Below are positions 38,766 through 49,188 of a stretch of DNA of 64,000 nucleotides, in pieces; position 1 is the stretch's first letter; each line of letters opens with the position of its first letter. The position numbers and the translations under genes were made by a program. Source of the DNA: Actinomycetes bacterium (lineage in GTDB: Bacteria > Bacillota > Sulfobacillia > Sulfobacillales > JAIMBI01). A model generated the notes under the pieces. It searched no databases. It had not been told where the DNA came from and saw nothing but the letters and a program-made list of their open reading frames with translations. Location: contig JAIMBI010000012.1 in the NCBI GenBank assembly GCA_023565505.1, forward strand, positions 19,917 through 83,916, written 5' to 3'.

Positions 38766-39305
38766 ATGGAGAAAGTCCGTTATCTAGTCTATGCGGGGCT
38801 GATGGCCGCCCTGACGGCGGTCGGCGCGTTGACGGCGATCACGATCCCGGCGCTGACCCCGGTACCGTTCACGTTGCAGGTGCTGGCCGTCTATCTGACC
38901 CTGGGTCTTCTGCCTCCGCGCTACGCGGCCGCCGCCCAGCTGGCGTATCTGGCGCTCGGCGCGCTGGGCCTCCCGGTCTTCGCCGGGGGCGCGCGCGGCG
39001 TGGGCATTCTCGTGGGCCCGTTCGCGGGATACCTGTGGGCCTATCCGGTGGCGGCCGGGATCGGCAGCTGGCTGGCCCACCGGCCGGTCCGCGGCAGCCT
39101 CGTCGCCGGCTTGCTGGCTGCCCTGCTGCTCATCTACGCGGGCGGTGTGGCGGGCCTGGTCGCCGTGGCCCACTTGTCCCTGGCCAAGGCCGTGTTGGCG
39201 GGCGTGGTGCCGTTCGTGGCGTGGGACGCCGTGAAGGCGGTGGTGGCGTATCCCGTCATCCGTCAAGTCCGCCGCGTGGTGACGGCCCGCGCGGCCGAGG
39301 CCTAG
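38766..39305 (+). CDS. bioY: Biotin transporter BioY
   Basis: VYAGLMAALTAVGALTAITIPALTPVPFTLQVLAVYLTLGLLPPRYAAAAQLAYLALGALGLPVFAGG; adjacent to birA. Confidence 0.93.
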   Translation: MEKVRYLVYAGLMAALTAVGALTAITIPALTPVPFTLQVLAVYLTLGLLPPRYAAAAQLAYLALGALGLPVFAGGARGVGILVGPFAGYLWAYPVAAGIGSWLAHRPVRGSLVAGLLAALLLIYAGGVAGLVAVAHLSLAKAVLAGVVPFVAWDAVKAVVAYPVIRQVRRVVTARAAEA

Positions 39306-39353
39306 GACCGCCGGGAGGCGCAGGCGCCGCCGGCGGCCCGCGGCCCCGGCCCC

Positions 39354-39394
39354 ACCGGCCCGATCCCCGCCCGCGCGGCGGGGACCGGGCCGGT
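39354..39394. terminator. Long GC hairpin between bioY and MFS gene
   Basis: ACCGGCCCGATCCCCGCC-cgcgc-GGCGGGGACCGGGCCGGT, 17 of 18 positions paired; no clear U-tract. Confidence 0.45.
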
Positions 39395-39562
39395 AGGCCG
39401 TGTCGCGCCGGGCGACACCCGACGCCGCCGGGCGCGGGCGGAGATCCGGGATCCGCCCGGCGTGCGGGTCGCGGGAAGGAAAAGTCCTCCGGCCGACGAA
39501 TTCCTGAAGACAGTCCAAAAGTGTCGGGGCGGCACCCCGTCGGCGTCGAAAGGAGGCGCGCC

Positions 39563-40798
39563 GTGGCCGCCACCCCCGCGTCCGTTTACGGCCTGAGGGA
39601 CTTTCGACGCCTGTGGTTCGCCGAAGTGGTGTCCAAGGCCGGCTCCAATCTCACGGAGGTCGCCCTGGCCGTCCTGGCCTTCCGTCTGGCCGGGGACAAG
39701 ACGCTCGCCTATGCCGGCGTCCTCTTCGTCGACCTCCTGCCGGCCGCGCTCCTGGGCTGGGCCGGGGGCCTGCTGGCCGACCGGCTCGACCGTCGCCGCC
39801 TGCTCGTGGCGGTCAACCTCGTGCGAGGCGTCCTGGTCGCCTCCATCCCGTTGGTCGGGACACTCTGGTGGGCCTACGTTGCGGTGTTCCTGAGCCAGGT
39901 CGGGGCGGTCGCGTACCGGCCCACCCTGAAGGCCTTGATCCCGGAGGCGGTCGGCCCGGAGCGGATCCTCGCGGCCAATGCGGCGCTCGAGGTCGGCACC
40001 AGCGCGGTCGACATCCCCGCCTACCTGCTGGGAGCCGCCTTGCTCCTGAATATTGGGCTGATGCCCACCTTCCTCGGGGACGGCGCCAGCTTCGCGGCGG
40101 CGGCGGCCGCCGTGGCCGGTCTGAGCGGGGGCCTCGGCCGAGCGCCGGCGCCGGCCGAGACCGGGGATACGCCCCGGGGCATGTGGGAGGACGTGAGGGC
40201 CGGCATCGCGTATCACGGCGAGCACCGGGTCCTGCTCCGGCTACTGCTCCTGTTCATGCTGGGGGCCTTCGGCCTGGTCGGGGTCAACGTGTTGTCGGCC
40301 GCGTTCGTGCACGACGTCCTGCGCGGCCCGGAAGGGCTCCTGGGCTGGCTGCTCGCCGCCCTCGCGGCCGGTCGATGGGTGGCGGGATGGGCGATGGGCC
40401 GCTTGGCGCCGCCGCCGCGTGCCTATCCGCTGTGGGTTTGGCGCGGGTTCGCCTCGGCCGGGGTGTGGCTGCTCCTCCTGGCCACGGCCCCGGCCTTCCC
40501 CTTGGCGGTGCTGTTGTTCATGGGGTTGGGTCTGGCGAACGGCCTCCTGGTGGTCCCGCTCAACGCGTGGATTCAGGGAATGGTGCCGTTGGCCATGCGC
40601 GGGCGGGTCTACGCGGCCCGAGCCACCGGGCTGGCCTGGGCCGGCGCGGCCTCCGTCGGCCTGACCGGCGTCCTGGCGACAGCCTGGGGGGTCCGCTGGA
40701 CCCTCGCCATCCTTGCCGCCTTCGTGTTCCTCGTCAGCGCCTGGGCCTGGGGTTGGCTGTCGGCGGAGGTCCCGGCCGCCGGGACGCTCGGCTCCTGA
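39563..40798 (+). CDS. MFS transporter (MFS_3 / enterobactin-exporter-like)
   Basis: DFRRLWFAEVVSKAGSNLTEVALAVLAF; AGGLLADRLDRRRLLVAVNLVRG; 12-TM pattern. Confidence 0.88.
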   Translation: MAATPASVYGLRDFRRLWFAEVVSKAGSNLTEVALAVLAFRLAGDKTLAYAGVLFVDLLPAALLGWAGGLLADRLDRRRLLVAVNLVRGVLVASIPLVGTLWWAYVAVFLSQVGAVAYRPTLKALIPEAVGPERILAANAALEVGTSAVDIPAYLLGAALLLNIGLMPTFLGDGASFAAAAAAVAGLSGGLGRAPAPAETGDTPRGMWEDVRAGIAYHGEHRVLLRLLLLFMLGAFGLVGVNVLSAAFVHDVLRGPEGLLGWLLAALAAGRWVAGWAMGRLAPPPRAYPLWVWRGFASAGVWLLLLATAPAFPLAVLLFMGLGLANGLLVVPLNAWIQGMVPLAMRGRVYAARATGLAWAGAASVGLTGVLATAWGVRWTLAILAAFVFLVSAWAWGWLSAEVPAAGTLGS

Positions 40799-40857
40799 CC
40801 GTCCCGAGGCGCTGGCAGCCGCACCAGAGGTTTTCAAGGAACCGAGGAAACATTCGA

Positions 40858-40866
40858 TGTTATACT
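40858..40866 (+). promoter_or_regulatory. Extended -10 promoter (TGTTATACT)
   Basis: TG-N-TATACT 36 bp upstream of the GTG start at 40903. Confidence 0.5.
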
Positions 40867-40902
40867 TCCAGGCGCGACAGGGTTGTCCGGGGAGGTGAGG
40901 GC

Positions 40903-41430
40903 GTGCGAATCACGTTCAAACAGATCGTCACCTCGTTCCTGGCGCTGGTGGCAACGTGGGGGCTGCTCTGGCTGGGCCAGCAGATTTACCAGCGTGACGT
41001 GGTACGCACGCCTCTCGGCCAGGCGGTCGCGCGCATCCCGGGCGTGGCCCGGGCGGTCGTCACGGGGTCCGGGTCCGACGAGGCCGTGGGAATCTGGTTG
41101 AAACCCGGGGCCGCCCTGAGCAGCGTCTACCCGGCCGTGCAGGATACGGTGACGCGGATGGCCGGACGTGCGCTGCCGGTCACGATCCACGACGACCGCA
41201 CGCCGGCCGAGGCCGCGCTCTACAACCGCCTGCGTTTCGTGGTGGCCCAGGGCGAGGCCACCGGCCAGTACGTCGCCATGGTCGACCAAGTCGACCGCCT
41301 CGCGGCCCAGGCCGGCGACCGGGCCGAGCTGGTGCTCGGCGACAACGCCATGTACCTGACCCTCACCGACGCCCGGCAGCATCGTCTGCTGGCCGTGCTG
41401 CCGCTCAACTGGGGGGATCGCCGTGTCTGA
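40903..41430 (+). CDS. Single-TM protein with extracytoplasmic domain; possible FtsH N-terminal-module partner
   Basis: MRITFKQIVTSFLALVATWGLLWLGQQIYQRDVV...; overlaps the next FtsH-like ORF by 8 nt. Confidence 0.7.
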   Translation: MRITFKQIVTSFLALVATWGLLWLGQQIYQRDVVRTPLGQAVARIPGVARAVVTGSGSDEAVGIWLKPGAALSSVYPAVQDTVTRMAGRALPVTIHDDRTPAEAALYNRLRFVVAQGEATGQYVAMVDQVDRLAAQAGDRAELVLGDNAMYLTLTDARQHRLLAVLPLNWGDRRV

Positions 41431-42946
41431 GCCGTTGAAGGCCGTGGCGGTGGGGACAGGCCTGGGCGTGCTCCTGTTCCTGGCGACGAACGGCGTGAAC
41501 CTCGCGCCCCTGCTGTTGCTCCTCGCCGTGGCGGGGGTGGTGGCCGTGTCCGGCGGGATCCGGCAGATGACCGGACGCACCCGGATCGGGGCCACCTTGC
41601 GCGGAGGCGGGGCCAGCGTGCCGACGGTGTGCTTCGACGACGTCGGCGGCCAGCGGGCGGCCAAGCAGGAGTTGATGGAGGCCCTGGACTTCCTGCTCCA
41701 TCCCGACGACATCCGTCGGCTGGGGATCCGCCCGCTGAAGGGGATCTTGTTCACCGGGCCTCCTGGGACCGGCAAGACGCTCCTCGCGAAAGCGGCGGCC
41801 AACTACACGCAGTCGGCGTTCGTCGCCGCCAGCGGGTCGGAGTTCATCGAGATGTACGCCGGCGTGGGCGCCCAGCGCGTCCGTCAACTGTTCGCCCAAG
41901 CCCGGTCGCTGGCGCGGCGGGAAGGCCGCGGGAGCGCCATCGTCTTCATCGACGAGATCGAGGTGATGGCGGGCCGACGCGGCCAGCACACCAGCCACCT
42001 CGAATACGACCAGACCTTGAACCAGCTGCTCGTCGAGCTGGACGGCATCACCAGCGACGACGAGGTGCGCGTGCTGCTCATGGCCGCGACGAACCGGGCC
42101 GACCTCTTGGACCCGGCCCTGCTCCGGCCGGGGCGGCTGGACCGGATCGTCCAGGTGGACCTCCCCGACCGCGAGGCGCGTCGGCAGATCCTGGCCATCC
42201 ACACGCGGCACAAGCCGCTGGCGCCGGACGTGGACCTCGACGCGCTGGCGCGCGAGACGTTCGGGTTCTCGGGAGCCCACCTGGAGAGTCTCTGCAATGA
42301 AGCCGCCATCCTCGCCCATCGGCGTCGCCTCGAGGCCATCGGGCAGCGTGAGTTTCTCGAGGCGGTGGACAAGGTCCTCCTCGGGGAGCGGATTGACCGG
42401 ACCCTGCGCCAGCAGGACCGGCGGCGGGTCGCGGTGCACGAGGGCGGCCACGCCCTGGTCTCGGAGTTGGTGCGCCCCGGTTCCGTGGCCTCCGTGACCA
42501 TCGTGCCGCGGGGATCCGCCTTGGGCTTCGTGCGCCAGACGCCGGACGACGACCCGCTGCTGCAGACCGTGACCGAGCTGCGGCAGGAGATCATGGTCTG
42601 TCTTGCGGGATCGGCGGCGGAACATCTGGCCTTCGGGGAGCGGTCCACCGGCGCCGCCAACGACTTCGAAAAGGCGTGGCAGATCGCACGCCGGATGGTG
42701 CTGGCGGGGCTGTCCAAGCTGGGCGTGGTCCAGGAGGAAGCCCTCACGCCGGCCCAGCTGTACGAGGCGGTCACCGGCATCCTGCAGGAGGCCGAGCAGG
42801 CCACCAAGGCTCTGCTGGAGGCCCATCGGGGTTTGCTGGAGCGCCTCGCCGGCCGCCTGGCCGACGCCGAGACCCTCGACGGCTCGACGCTTCGCGAGTG
42901 GCTGGCCGAACACAGCGGGCGGCGGGTGGCCGAGCAGGTCGGCTGA
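41423..42946 (+). CDS. FtsH-like AAA+ zinc metalloprotease lacking the large N-terminal extracytoplasmic domain
   Basis: TM hairpin, GPPGTGKTLLAKAAA, IVFIDEIEVMAGRRG, AATNRADLLDPALLRPGRLDR, M41 HEGGHALVSEL, GAANDFEKA. Confidence 0.9.
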   Translation: MSEPLKAVAVGTGLGVLLFLATNGVNLAPLLLLLAVAGVVAVSGGIRQMTGRTRIGATLRGGGASVPTVCFDDVGGQRAAKQELMEALDFLLHPDDIRRLGIRPLKGILFTGPPGTGKTLLAKAAANYTQSAFVAASGSEFIEMYAGVGAQRVRQLFAQARSLARREGRGSAIVFIDEIEVMAGRRGQHTSHLEYDQTLNQLLVELDGITSDDEVRVLLMAATNRADLLDPALLRPGRLDRIVQVDLPDREARRQILAIHTRHKPLAPDVDLDALARETFGFSGAHLESLCNEAAILAHRRRLEAIGQREFLEAVDKVLLGERIDRTLRQQDRRRVAVHEGGHALVSELVRPGSVASVTIVPRGSALGFVRQTPDDDPLLQTVTELRQEIMVCLAGSAAEHLAFGERSTGAANDFEKAWQIARRMVLAGLSKLGVVQEEALTPAQLYEAVTGILQEAEQATKALLEAHRGLLERLAGRLADAETLDGSTLREWLAEHSGRRVAEQVG

Positions 42947-43257
42947 GGGGCCGTGGCGGCGGGGACCCTGCCCGCCGGCGTACGGCAGGGATCCTCGGCT
43001 CGAGACGGCACGCTGGTACGGCGGTTCGGGTTGGGGGCCGCCCACGGCGATCCGGGCGGCTCGGCCGGTCCGAAAACGGACGGAAGGCGTGGGGCGTTCC
43101 GTATTTCGGAGGTGCCCTCGCGAACCGGGCGGAAACGGAGCCCGGCGCTTGTCCCCCTCCCGTCGGAAGCCCGGCCCGCCGTCACCCGACGGGCGGCCGG
43201 CCACGGCGGCCTTGTCGGCCCGGCGGTGCGGCACGGGGTGGACGGCGCGCCAAGGTA

Positions 43258-43318
43258 TGGTACAATGGCCGAGGAGCGGTGCGATCGTCACAGACGGCCT
43301 CCTCACGGGGGCCGTTTT
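43258..43318 (+). promoter_or_regulatory. cinA promoter (extended -10 TGGTACAAT) plus terminator-like leader hairpin
   Basis: TG-N-TACAAT at 43258-43266; ACGGCCTCC-TCAC-GGGGGCCGT followed by TTT at 43294-43318. Confidence 0.5.
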
Positions 43319-43349
43319 CATGCATGCCGGGGCGGTGGGGGGTCAGGTC

Positions 43350-44594
43350 ATGTGGGAGCGGGCGGCCATCATCGCGGTGGGCGATGAGGTGCTGACGGGC
43401 GAGGTGGTGAACACCAACGGCAGCTGGATGGCCCGGGAGCTTATCCGCGCGGGTAGCCGTCCGCTTCTGCAGCAATGCGTCGGCGACGACGTCGAAGCCA
43501 TCGCCGCCGCCATCAGGGGGGCTCTGGAGCGGGTGGACCTCGTGGTCCTCATCGGCGGGCTTGGGCCCACGCCCGACGACCTGACCCGGCTGGGGGCGGC
43601 CCAGGCGCTCGGTCGCGGCATCCACCGGGACCCGGCCGTGACGGAGTACATCCGCGCCCGGCACCGGCAAGGCGTCGGCCACGAAGCCTCCATCGCCCAG
43701 CAGAGCGAGATCGTCGACGGCGCGGAGGTCCTCCTCAACCCGGTGGGCACGGCGCCGGGCCAGCTCATCCGCACCGGCCCGCAGGAGCGGCAGGCGGTCG
43801 TCTTGTTGCCGGGACCGCCGAGCGAATGCCGCGGGGTCGGCGCCCTCCTGCTGGAGCGGGTGCGGCAGGCCACCGGCCGGCAGTTGGTCCGGGCCACGTG
43901 GCACTGCTACGACCTGACCGAATCCGAGCTGGCCCACTACCTGCGACCCATTCTGACGGGCCTGCACCCGCGGGCGGGCCTGTACACCCGGCCGGGGGTG
44001 ATCGACCTGCGGCTCGAGGCGGAGGCCGAGGCCGCGGGCGGCGGTCTGCCGGCGGCGGTGGCGCGGGCGGCGGCCGAGGCGCAGGCCCTCGTGCCGGTGC
44101 CGCTCTACGACGACGCGTGGCCGATCGCGCCCGATCGGCTGCTGGACGCCCTCCGTCGGCGGGGCGAGACCCTGGCGGTGGCCGAGTCCGTCAGCGGCGG
44201 GCGCCTCGCGGCGGAACTGACCGCCGTGCCCGGGGCTTCCGACGTCCTGGCCGAGGATGTCGTCGTGTACACGGACGCCGCCAAGGTACGCTTGGGCGTG
44301 CCGGCCGAGCTGTTGGCGGAGCACGGCCCCGTGAGCCAGGCGGTGGCCGAGGCGTTGGCCGAAGCGGTCCGTCGGCGGGCAGGCACCGTGTGGGGCATCG
44401 GTATCACCGGTTGGGCCGGACCCGGCGGCGGCGACGAGCGGGAGCCGGTGGGCACATACTATTGCGCAGTGGCCGGCCCGGACGGCGTCGTCACGCGGCG
44501 GCGCCGGACCCGCATGGCCCGCGAGGTCGTCCAGCAGGCCGCTGCGGAAACAGCCCGTTTCATGCTGGCAACCCGCATCCATCCCCATCCGTAA
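43350..44594 (+). CDS. cinA: Competence/damage-inducible protein CinA
   Basis: AAIIAVGDEVLTGEVVNTNGSWMARELI; IGGLGPTPDDLTR; C-terminal AVAESVSGGRLAAELTAVPGASDVLAEDVVVY; WAGPGG. Confidence 0.93.
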   Translation: MWERAAIIAVGDEVLTGEVVNTNGSWMARELIRAGSRPLLQQCVGDDVEAIAAAIRGALERVDLVVLIGGLGPTPDDLTRLGAAQALGRGIHRDPAVTEYIRARHRQGVGHEASIAQQSEIVDGAEVLLNPVGTAPGQLIRTGPQERQAVVLLPGPPSECRGVGALLLERVRQATGRQLVRATWHCYDLTESELAHYLRPILTGLHPRAGLYTRPGVIDLRLEAEAEAAGGGLPAAVARAAAEAQALVPVPLYDDAWPIAPDRLLDALRRRGETLAVAESVSGGRLAAELTAVPGASDVLAEDVVVYTDAAKVRLGVPAELLAEHGPVSQAVAEALAEAVRRRAGTVWGIGITGWAGPGGGDEREPVGTYYCAVAGPDGVVTRRRRTRMAREVVQQAAAETARFMLATRIHPHP

Positions 44595-44669
44595 CCAGGA
44601 CACGCCCGTCAGGCCGGGAACCGTCCGACGCCACGCCCCGGCGGGCCTCCAGACGAGGAGTTTGACGAT

Positions 44670-46283
44670 ATGACGGAAAAGACGACGGCGACGACATTTG
44701 CCGACATGGGGTTGTCCCCGGCGGTCATCCGGTCGCTGGAGGAGATGGGGTTCGAGGAACCGACCCCCATCCAGAGCCGGACCATCCCTATCATCCTGGA
44801 GGGCCGGGACCTCATCGGTCAGGCCCAGACCGGCACCGGTAAGACCGCGGCCTTCGGCATCCCCATCGTGGAGCGCCTCGACCACCGGAGCCGGCGCATC
44901 CAGGCCCTGGTGCTCGCGCCCACGCGGGAGCTGGCCATCCAGGTGGCGGAGGAGATCACGCGCATCGGGCGGCACAGCAACGTGCGGGTGGTCCCCATCT
45001 ACGGCGGCCAGTCCTACGACCGCCAGATCCGCGCGCTCGAGCACGGCGTGCAGGTGGTGATCGGGACGCCCGGCCGGGTCATCGACCACATCCGCCGGGG
45101 GACGCTGCACCTGGACCAGGTGCGCACGGTGGTGTTGGACGAGGCGGACGAGATGCTGGACATGGGCTTCATCGAGGACGTGGAGTTCATTCTCCAGCAG
45201 GTCCCCGACGAACGCCAGACCCTCTTGTTCTCCGCGACGGTGCCCGAGCCCATCGCCCGGTTGGCCCAACGCTACCTGCGGGATCCGGTGCACGTGGTCA
45301 TCAACCCCGAGCACCTGACCGTCCCCCAGACGGAGCAGTGGTATTACGAACTCCGGGAGCACGAGAAGGTGGAGGGCCTGACGCGGATCCTGGACATCGA
45401 GGACGCGGAGCGGACCATCATCTTCTGCCGGACCAAGAAGCGGGTCGACGAGCTGACCGAGGCGTTGCAGGCGCGCGGGTACTCGGCCGAGGCCCTGCAC
45501 GGGGATCTGAACCAGACCCAGCGTCTCCGGGTCCTCAAGCGCTTCCGGGAGGGCACGAGCGAGATCCTCGTCGCCACCGACGTGGCCGCGCGGGGCCTGG
45601 ACATCGAGAACGTGACGCACGTGGTCAACTACGACCTGCCCCAGGACCCGGAGAGCTACGTGCACCGCATCGGGCGGACCGGTCGGGCAGGGCGGCCGGG
45701 GACGGCCATCACCCTGATTCACCCCAAAGAGTTCCGCCAGCTCCGCCTGTTCGAGCGCGTCCTACGCGTCCGGATCGTCCGACGGAGCGTGCCGACGGTG
45801 GCGGACGTCGCGGAGAAGCAGCGCGAGGCGCTTCGCCGGCGGATCGCGGAGGAGGTGGAACGGGGCGTGCTGCCCGAGTTCCGCGACGTGGCCCTCATGC
45901 TGGCGGAGGAGTACGATTCCGTCGACGTGGCCGCGGCCGCCCTGCGCCTGCTGGTCGACAAGGGACGGGAAGCGGCGCCCGGCGGCGAACAGTTCGGGGA
46001 CACCGGCGCGGAACCCGGTATGGTGCGCCTCTTCCTGAACCTCGGCCGGATGGACCGGGTGACGCCCGCGGACATCGTGCGGGGGATCGCGGAGGCGTCG
46101 GGTATCTCCGGCAGCCTCATCGGGCTCATCGACATCTACGACCGGTTCACGTTCGTCGAGGTGCCCCAGGACGTGGCCCACAAGGTCCTGGGAGCGGTGT
46201 CGCGGCTGTCCATCCGCGGCAAGCCGGTCAACCTGGAGCCGGCCCGCCCCCGGGAGGAGTCCCTGGTGCGCCCGCGAATATAG
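44670..46283 (+). CDS. DEAD-box ATP-dependent RNA helicase
   Basis: AQTGTGKTAAFGIP, VLDEADEMLDMGF, SAT, HRIGRTGRAGRPGTAI; C-terminal DbpA-like RNA-binding domain. Confidence 0.96.
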   Translation: MTEKTTATTFADMGLSPAVIRSLEEMGFEEPTPIQSRTIPIILEGRDLIGQAQTGTGKTAAFGIPIVERLDHRSRRIQALVLAPTRELAIQVAEEITRIGRHSNVRVVPIYGGQSYDRQIRALEHGVQVVIGTPGRVIDHIRRGTLHLDQVRTVVLDEADEMLDMGFIEDVEFILQQVPDERQTLLFSATVPEPIARLAQRYLRDPVHVVINPEHLTVPQTEQWYYELREHEKVEGLTRILDIEDAERTIIFCRTKKRVDELTEALQARGYSAEALHGDLNQTQRLRVLKRFREGTSEILVATDVAARGLDIENVTHVVNYDLPQDPESYVHRIGRTGRAGRPGTAITLIHPKEFRQLRLFERVLRVRIVRRSVPTVADVAEKQREALRRRIAEEVERGVLPEFRDVALMLAEEYDSVDVAAAALRLLVDKGREAAPGGEQFGDTGAEPGMVRLFLNLGRMDRVTPADIVRGIAEASGISGSLIGLIDIYDRFTFVEVPQDVAHKVLGAVSRLSIRGKPVNLEPARPREESLVRPRI

Positions 46284-46312
46284 GCTAGCGGGGAGGCGGG
46301 GGGGTACGACGG

Positions 46313-47321
<1,009 letters not shown>

Positions 47322-47335
<14 letters not shown>

Positions 47336-47783
47336 CGACGGGTACCGCCAAGCCCTCCGCTGGCTTGCCGCCCGGCCCCTGACGCGGGCCGAGGTGGTGC
47401 GGCGGCTGGCCCGCCGGGGATATCCGGACCCGGCCGGGGTGGCCGCGCGCCTGCAGCGGGAGGGGTGGCTGTCCGACGCGGAGGTGGTCGAGCGGGAACT
47501 GGCCCGGGCGGTCGCGCGCCGGGAGGGGCGGGGCCGCCTGAAGGCACGGCTGGCGGATCGGGGCGTCCCGCCGGCCCTCCAGGCGGAGGCCTTGGCCCGC
47601 TTCGATCCCGAGGCGGAGTGGGCCGCGGCGTGGGAGCTGGCCCGTCGGGACCCGCCGGTGGACGCGAAGAGCCGTGCCCGTCTGGCCCGACGCTTGGCCC
47701 GCCGGGGATTCGCGGCCAGTACGATTGCCCGCCTGCTGGAACGGTGGGCCGATCCGGGCGACGCGCCGGAGACCGGGGAGTGA
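47322..47783 (+). CDS. recX: Regulatory protein RecX
   Basis: [72 protein letters not shown]; overlaps recA end. Confidence 0.88.
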
Positions 47784-47840
47784 CCGAGGAGGCACCTTTC
47801 CGGTCTGGAGGCCGCCCGACAGCGGTGAGGTAGGGAAGGG

Positions 47841-48365
47841 GTGAGCGCGATGGCGCAGCGCAGCAATGGGTGGGCGACGAGCCCCCGTAGCGTCGGGACC
47901 TTGATTGCGGTGTTGGTTCGTTATCCGGAGGTGTCCAGTCTGGACTTCGTGCCGGGCGACGGGCTTCTGACCCTCTCGTTCTGCCTCCGCACAGAACTGA
48001 CGCCGGCGACGTTCCAAGCTCTGCGGGATCGCCTGCACGAGGCGCTGGAGACCTATCGCGCCCTGATTCGCGCACCGGAACCCATCCACTGCGAGTTCAG
48101 CCAGGACAGCATGCAATCGGTCGCCATCCTCACCTTGACGCGGGACATCGAGACCTTGACCGTCGAGGAAGTCGGGATGGTGATCGAGATCCTCCGCGAC
48201 GAGTTCGGGCAAGACCTGGTGGCCGACCCGAACGAGCTGGCGGAGGACGAGATGCTGGCCCAGGAGGAGACCATCCAGGCCACGCTGGAGTCGCTCCAGG
48301 AGTCGCCGGGCGCGCGCCTGTTCGCGCTTAGGGACGAGGGGCGCGTGTTCGTGTTCAACACGTAG
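47841..48365 (+). CDS. Hypothetical protein between recX and ymdB
   Basis: Open ORF with conserved-looking codon usage, sits in the position often held by rny; no family recognised. Confidence 0.75.
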   Translation: MSAMAQRSNGWATSPRSVGTLIAVLVRYPEVSSLDFVPGDGLLTLSFCLRTELTPATFQALRDRLHEALETYRALIRAPEPIHCEFSQDSMQSVAILTLTRDIETLTVEEVGMVIEILRDEFGQDLVADPNELAEDEMLAQEETIQATLESLQESPGARLFALRDEGRVFVFNT

Positions 48366-48393
48366 GCGCTCCTGGGGGAGAGGAGGCGGTCGG

Positions 48394-49188
48394 GTGCGGG
48401 TCCTCATGATCGGGGACATCGTCGGGAAACCGGGTCGGCGGATGGTGGAACAGTGGTTGCCGCGCCTCGTGGACGAGCGCGGCATCGATTTTGTCGTGGC
48501 CAACGCGGAGAACGCGGCCGGGGGCAACGGCCTGACGCACGAGATCGCGGACGCGCTCTTGGCGCTGGGCGTCGACGTGATGACCTCCGGGAACCACATC
48601 TTCGACAAACGGGAGATCCTGGACTTCATCGACGACGTCGATCGGGTGCTCCGGCCTGTCAACTACCCTCCGTCCACCCCAGGCCGGGGGTTCGTCGTAG
48701 CGTCGACGCGATCGGGTCAGCGGGTGGCGGTGGTGAACGTCAGCGGCCGGACGTTCATGCCGGCCCAGTATGACGACCCCTTCCGCGCGATGGACGCCGT
48801 CTTGGCGGAGCTGCCGCCCGTCGACGCCATCCTGGTCGACGTGCACGCCGAGACGACCTCCGAGAAGGCGGCGCTGGGCTGGTACCTGGACGGACGGGTG
48901 GCTCTGGTCGTGGGGACCCACACGCACGTCCAGACGGCCGACGAACGCGTCCTGCCCCAGGGCACGGGGTTCCTCAGCGATCTCGGCATGACGGGGCCGT
49001 ACAACTCGGTCATCGGGGTGCGGACCGACTTGGTCCTGCAGAAGTTCCTGACCCAGATGCCGGTGCGGTTCGACACCGCATCGGGCCCCGCGCAGTTCTG
49101 CGGCCTGGTGGCCGACATCGAGGCGGGCCGCACGCGGTTTCTGGAGCGGATTTTCATCCGGGAGCCGGCGGGAGGCGGCTCGGCGTGA
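48394..49188 (+). CDS. ymdB: YmdB-family metallophosphoesterase (2',3'-cAMP phosphodiesterase family)
   Basis: VLMIGDIVGKPGRRMVEQWLPRLVDERGIDFVVANAENAAGGNGLTHEIADALLALGVDVMTSGNHIFDKRE. Confidence 0.94.
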   Translation: MRVLMIGDIVGKPGRRMVEQWLPRLVDERGIDFVVANAENAAGGNGLTHEIADALLALGVDVMTSGNHIFDKREILDFIDDVDRVLRPVNYPPSTPGRGFVVASTRSGQRVAVVNVSGRTFMPAQYDDPFRAMDAVLAELPPVDAILVDVHAETTSEKAALGWYLDGRVALVVGTHTHVQTADERVLPQGTGFLSDLGMTGPYNSVIGVRTDLVLQKFLTQMPVRFDTASGPAQFCGLVADIEAGRTRFLERIFIREPAGGGSA

